This document shows, one piece after another, positions 60,949 through 64,000 of a stretch of 64,000 bases of DNA. The stretch comes from Algoriphagus aestuarii (GTDB lineage: Bacteria; Bacteroidota; Bacteroidia; Cytophagales; Cyclobacteriaceae). The DNA is taken from assembly GCA_017051695.1 (NCBI GenBank), contig JAFIDK010000009.1:37267-101266 (forward strand), given 5' to 3'. Each line of letters starts with the position of its first letter. Position 1 is the stretch's first letter. The position numbers were made by a program, and so were the translations under genes. The notes under the pieces are model-generated. The model searched no databases and was not told where the DNA came from. It saw only the letters and a program-made list of their open reading frames with translations.

Positions 60949-63726
60949 TCAAAAATTCAGCTTTTCCAACTCTGAATCAGGTACCCAGGTTTTCATTTCC
61001 TCCAGTGCATCCTCAGCATAGTTATCCAGATTGATTCTTTTAGCTGCCTGGATTTTTCTGATCCATAGCAGTGGGTCATGGTTAAAGAGAGATACCTCAT
61101 TTAGCAATTCGTACTGGGCAAGTGGGTCTTCTATTCTCTCAGCTGCTGCTAAAACCAGGGGAGTATAGTATGGATTGGCTTTTAAATCCTCACCTACACT
61201 GAGCCATTTCATAAACGCATCTATGGATTGTTGATTTTGCCAATCCGGTTCTTTAAGAAAAGCAGTCAGGTTTGGATCTGAAACCAGTTTTTCATTGAGA
61301 TAGCTTCCGATTTCCTTAATTTTATCCTGATGAAGGCCATGGGATTTATGTGCCAAAAGCCGAACAGCTAAATCGGTTTTTAATTCGGAACCAGGGAAAC
61401 TCTTCCATTTTTCAAAAAGCTGTTGAGGAAAAGACTCTTGAAATTTGGTGATGATTTGCAAATACTCTTGGGTAGCACCTGTGCTGTCCCGCAAGTAAGA
61501 CGGAAGTATAACGTCATACTTTTGCCGGATTTCCTCAGCATTTCCATTGTATCCAGATAACACTAACAGCGATAAATGGTGTGGTTGGAATGCTTTGAAC
61601 CCTTTCTCTTCTGCTACGATCAATTCCCTGGCAGCTTTTCTGAAATCCAGATTTTGAGCGAGAATCTGTGCAGATAAGCCTAGGTAATATCCTGCAGATC
61701 CTGGGTTTCTAAATGCCAGTCCATTTAGGTTTTTGATGGCTTCTGATACACGGCCTGCACCTAAACTTCTGATGGTGCCTGTTTCCTGCATCTCCATCTG
61801 ATATTCTGCCATAAATGGCTCCTTTGATAGACTGTCCAAAAACATTAAATCTTCACTTGGGTCAGATCTGTCCCGATCAGAAAATAAATTCCTCCAACCT
61901 GCCTGTAGGAGCATTGGACTATCCTCTTTAAGTAATTTGGTTTGGATCTCGTATCGGAGTTCCTTATCAGAAAAATTAGCAAATGCATTATTTGTAGCTA
62001 CTAAGTTGATCTGCCCAATCAGATCAGACGGCTGATCTTTGTATTCCAGTTTTTGTCCCAGTTTAGTTTTAATAGCATGTAAATTTGAGACTAAAATGCT
62101 GTTTTCCTGGTTTTTTTCCAGAAGAGCTAAGGCATCTTCTGATTGGTTTACTTTGATATAAAACAATGCAAGGTTATTGACCAAAAAGGGATTGTTTGGA
62201 AAAAAAGATAACCCGTTTTCCAAATAATAGATGGACTCAAAAATTTTATTCTCCCGATGCAGTCGATTGCTTAGCAGTAGAATATTGTCCACCTGTGGAT
62301 ATTCTGCAAAGCTTTCCTCCAGGTGTTGCTTCGCCAAAGAAGGCTGATTTAGCTGAAATAAAAGCTGGGCAGTCAGGTTTTTAGCTTTAGAATTCTTTCT
62401 ATACTTTGCCCAAGAGTTTTCATAAAGTATGCTTGCCTCGAGTTTTTGATCTGTTTGATAATAATAATCTCCCAAAATATTATTGGTCATGGCATTCAGC
62501 TGGACAGAGATAATTCCTTCAGCATAAATAGTCAAAACCAATATGGCCATCAATCCTCCGATTCGGAGGTGGTAATAGGGAAGGGAATAAGGTTTATAGA
62601 GGATTTTATCTATTGCTTTTCCTGAATCCATAATGGATAAGAAATTGCTGAAAAGATAAATGATGAAAAACATCGAAAAGCCGATTTGACTATACAGGAA
62701 AGTGTGCTTCAATAATTCCTCACCAGGTTGATTGCAAGTAATAAGCAGTTTCCAGCAAAGCCAGAGAACCATCCCAAACCCCAATAGGTGCAGCATTTTG
62801 AGTATGGCAGATCCTGCAGCTAGCCCTGAAACTTGGTTGATTTTACTATCAAGTGAAAACCATCCTAAAATTCCAACTGGGAAAATCAGCAAAAGAGGTG
62901 AAAAACCAAAAAACGGGTCTGGAAGGTCACCTGTAGTTTCCATAAATAAGAGAAACAAGCTGGCTAGATATCCTAAGGAAATGATGGCAATTTGCCAGGA
63001 AATTTTCATACCTACGTTTCTATTGATTTTGCTCAGCAAAATGTAAGAACCAGAAATCACGCTATGTCCATTCCAAAAAATCCACCCGAGACTCAAGCCA
63101 AATGCTAGGACTGTGGTGTATTCCGAGATGTATAATAATGGGTTTTCTATTGGGCTTAGGGAAGTTAAAACGGATATTGCCCCAGCAAAACTAAGTGCAG
63201 TAACTAGCCATTTTAAGTGAAAGGAAAGATTTTGTCCCCAGATATGGAATCCAATTACTGGCAGTAAGGAACCTGCCAATATGATAATAAGTGGAATATT
63301 TGCTCCGGCTCCACCGATGTTGAGTCCATTAAAATTACAAAGTGTAAGCAAAATGATCCAGCCTATTCCTCCTGCCACGATGGGCATTTTTTTAAACTCT
63401 GTCAACATGGTCAGGAAAGAGACCGAAACCAAAAAGACTAAAAGTGAAAACAAATAGGATTCTTGGATCAAAAAAGGGCTAGGCAAGGAATGGAATTCCT
63501 GAAAAACCAAAAAATTATCAATGTTAATGGGAAATGATATAGGCCCTATTTGTACCCAATCAAATGGTACAATGATGCGGTCTAGAAATGAGGCACTTTC
63601 GATTACCCGATAGGGGGCTGATTGTACAGTTAAATAATAAATCGCAAAAAGCCCTCCTGTTAGGATCAGTAGGAGGGCAGGTATATGCTTTAAAGAAATA
63701 GGTTTGTTAGTGTTAATTTGGCTCAT
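60949..63726 (-). CDS. Large membrane protein with TPR C-terminal domain
   Basis: A 925-residue protein. The first half (about 1-415) has some 12 hydrophobic helices (for example ALLLILTGGLFAIYYL, FSLLVFLVSVSFLTMLTE, MKISWQIAIISLGYLASLFL). The second half is soluble and made of TPR-like pairs (NILGDYYYQTDQKLEASILYE, LLSNRLHRENKIFESIYYLE, LVNNLALFYIKVNQSEDALAL, LGLSAQILAQNLDFRKAARE). It overlaps gatC by one base (ATGA-like junction). This membrane-plus-TPR design is found beside gatC in Cytophagales but the role is not known. No O-antigen ligase or glycosyltransferase motif is evident. Confidence 0.82.
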   Translation of the reverse strand: MSQINTNKPISLKHIPALLLILTGGLFAIYYLTVQSAPYRVIESASFLDRIIVPFDWVQIGPISFPINIDNFLVFQEFHSLPSPFLIQESYLFSLLVFLVSVSFLTMLTEFKKMPIVAGGIGWIILLTLCNFNGLNIGGAGANIPLIIILAGSLLPVIGFHIWGQNLSFHLKWLVTALSFAGAISVLTSLSPIENPLLYISEYTTVLAFGLSLGWIFWNGHSVISGSYILLSKINRNVGMKISWQIAIISLGYLASLFLLFMETTGDLPDPFFGFSPLLLIFPVGILGWFSLDSKINQVSGLAAGSAILKMLHLLGFGMVLWLCWKLLITCNQPGEELLKHTFLYSQIGFSMFFIIYLFSNFLSIMDSGKAIDKILYKPYSLPYYHLRIGGLMAILVLTIYAEGIISVQLNAMTNNILGDYYYQTDQKLEASILYENSWAKYRKNSKAKNLTAQLLFQLNQPSLAKQHLEESFAEYPQVDNILLLSNRLHRENKIFESIYYLENGLSFFPNNPFLVNNLALFYIKVNQSEDALALLEKNQENSILVSNLHAIKTKLGQKLEYKDQPSDLIGQINLVATNNAFANFSDKELRYEIQTKLLKEDSPMLLQAGWRNLFSDRDRSDPSEDLMFLDSLSKEPFMAEYQMEMQETGTIRSLGAGRVSEAIKNLNGLAFRNPGSAGYYLGLSAQILAQNLDFRKAARELIVAEEKGFKAFQPHHLSLLVLSGYNGNAEEIRQKYDVILPSYLRDSTGATQEYLQIITKFQESFPQQLFEKWKSFPGSELKTDLAVRLLAHKSHGLHQDKIKEIGSYLNEKLVSDPNLTAFLKEPDWQNQQSIDAFMKWLSVGEDLKANPYYTPLVLAAAERIEDPLAQYELLNEVSLFNHDPLLWIRKIQAAKRINLDNYAEDALEEMKTWVPDSELEKLNF

Positions 63727-64000
63727 TACTCCAATACTTTCGGAACTCTGAAGTAATCTGCATCTCTTTTCGGAGCATTTTTCAGCCCGGCTTCATGATC
63801 CAGATGGTTGCCTTTTATGTCTTCACGCATGTCATTTATCTCAGAGGACATGGTAGTCAAAGGTTCTACATTTTCTGTATCCACTTCGTTTAATTTCTCC
63901 ACCCAATCGAGGATTTGACTCATGTCTTGTGACATTTTCTCAGCACTGTTTTCATCAAATTCCAATCGGGCCAAATGTGAGATTTTTTTGATTGTGGTTT
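63726..64000 (-). CDS. gatC: Asp/Glu-tRNA amidotransferase subunit C (partial, start outside window)
   Basis: Subunit C of the GatCAB amidotransferase that converts Glu-tRNA(Gln) or Asp-tRNA(Asn) to the amide form. The frame reads TTIKKISHLARLEFDENSAE at its visible start and continues past the right edge with no start codon, so the 5' end is missing (roughly 5-10 residues). VDTENVEPLTTM and LKNAPKRDADYFRVPKVLE are the family end motif (D-x-x-x-VPKV). A TTG at 63974 could look like a start but lies inside the conserved HLARLEF motif. The stop overlaps the start of the membrane-TPR gene by one base. Confidence 0.93.
   Translation of the reverse strand, partial: TTIKKISHLARLEFDENSAEKMSQDMSQILDWVEKLNEVDTENVEPLTTMSSEINDMREDIKGNHLDHEAGLKNAPKRDADYFRVPKVLE

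Overview
The window reads as chromosomal DNA of a Bacteroidota bacterium, most likely Cytophagales and close to Algoriphagus or a related Cyclobacteriaceae genus (inference from content; no search was run). Supporting signs are C-terminal type IX secretion (T9SS) sorting domains, a carboxypeptidase-regulatory-fused TonB receptor, a DUF4394 lipoprotein, a bifunctional ribBA, weak ribosome binding sites, and several start regions preceded by the Bacteroidota -7 promoter element TAnnTTTG. There are no insertion sequences, prophage genes or CRISPR arrays.

Layout. 1-2.2 kb: the end of a GIY-YIG gene, a CAU-anticodon tRNA, a HAD hydrolase and a site-2-type membrane protease. 2.2-9.7 kb, minus strand: a rhodanese, two T9SS-exported proteins (one an M43 metalloprotease), a PASTA protein and the NifU/Mrp iron-sulfur pair. 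9.9-16.8 kb, plus strand: dnaG, ribBA, a small exported protein, surE and a TPR histidine kinase. 16.7-24.3 kb: central carbon genes (fructose-bisphosphate aldolase, GH13 amylase lipoprotein, pfkA, mgsA), a substrate-binding-fold protein, a prolyl oligopeptidase and a decayed T9SS sorting-domain fragment. 24.4-29.3 kb: mscL, an ECF sigma module, a universal stress protein, a structured-RNA candidate resembling 6S RNA, and a polysaccharide flippase. 29.3-35 kb: an iron module (FeoB-associated 38-residue protein, FeoB, FeoA, a Cys-rich lipoprotein, a TonB receptor).

35.5-45 kb holds the least explained part: two giant adjacent genes (1782 and about 1378 residues) with no recognisable family, no signal peptide and no sorting domain, closed by a strong terminator. 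They are followed by a Crp/Fnr regulator, a universal stress protein and a TauE/SafE exporter. The regulator gene and the exporter gene each carry a Crp-like palindrome at exactly the same distance from a -7 box.

47.8-64 kb is mostly housekeeping and transport: a DUF4394 lipoprotein with an internal duplication, membrane and TPR proteins, an Lrp regulator, NUDIX, MATE, M24 peptidase, MFS, prfB with its programmed +1 frameshift, ilvE, a cobalamin adenosyltransferase, a LolD/MacB-type ATPase, a large membrane-TPR protein and the 3' part of gatC running off the edge. A 28-nt palindrome with a conserved loop serves as terminator at two distant sites.
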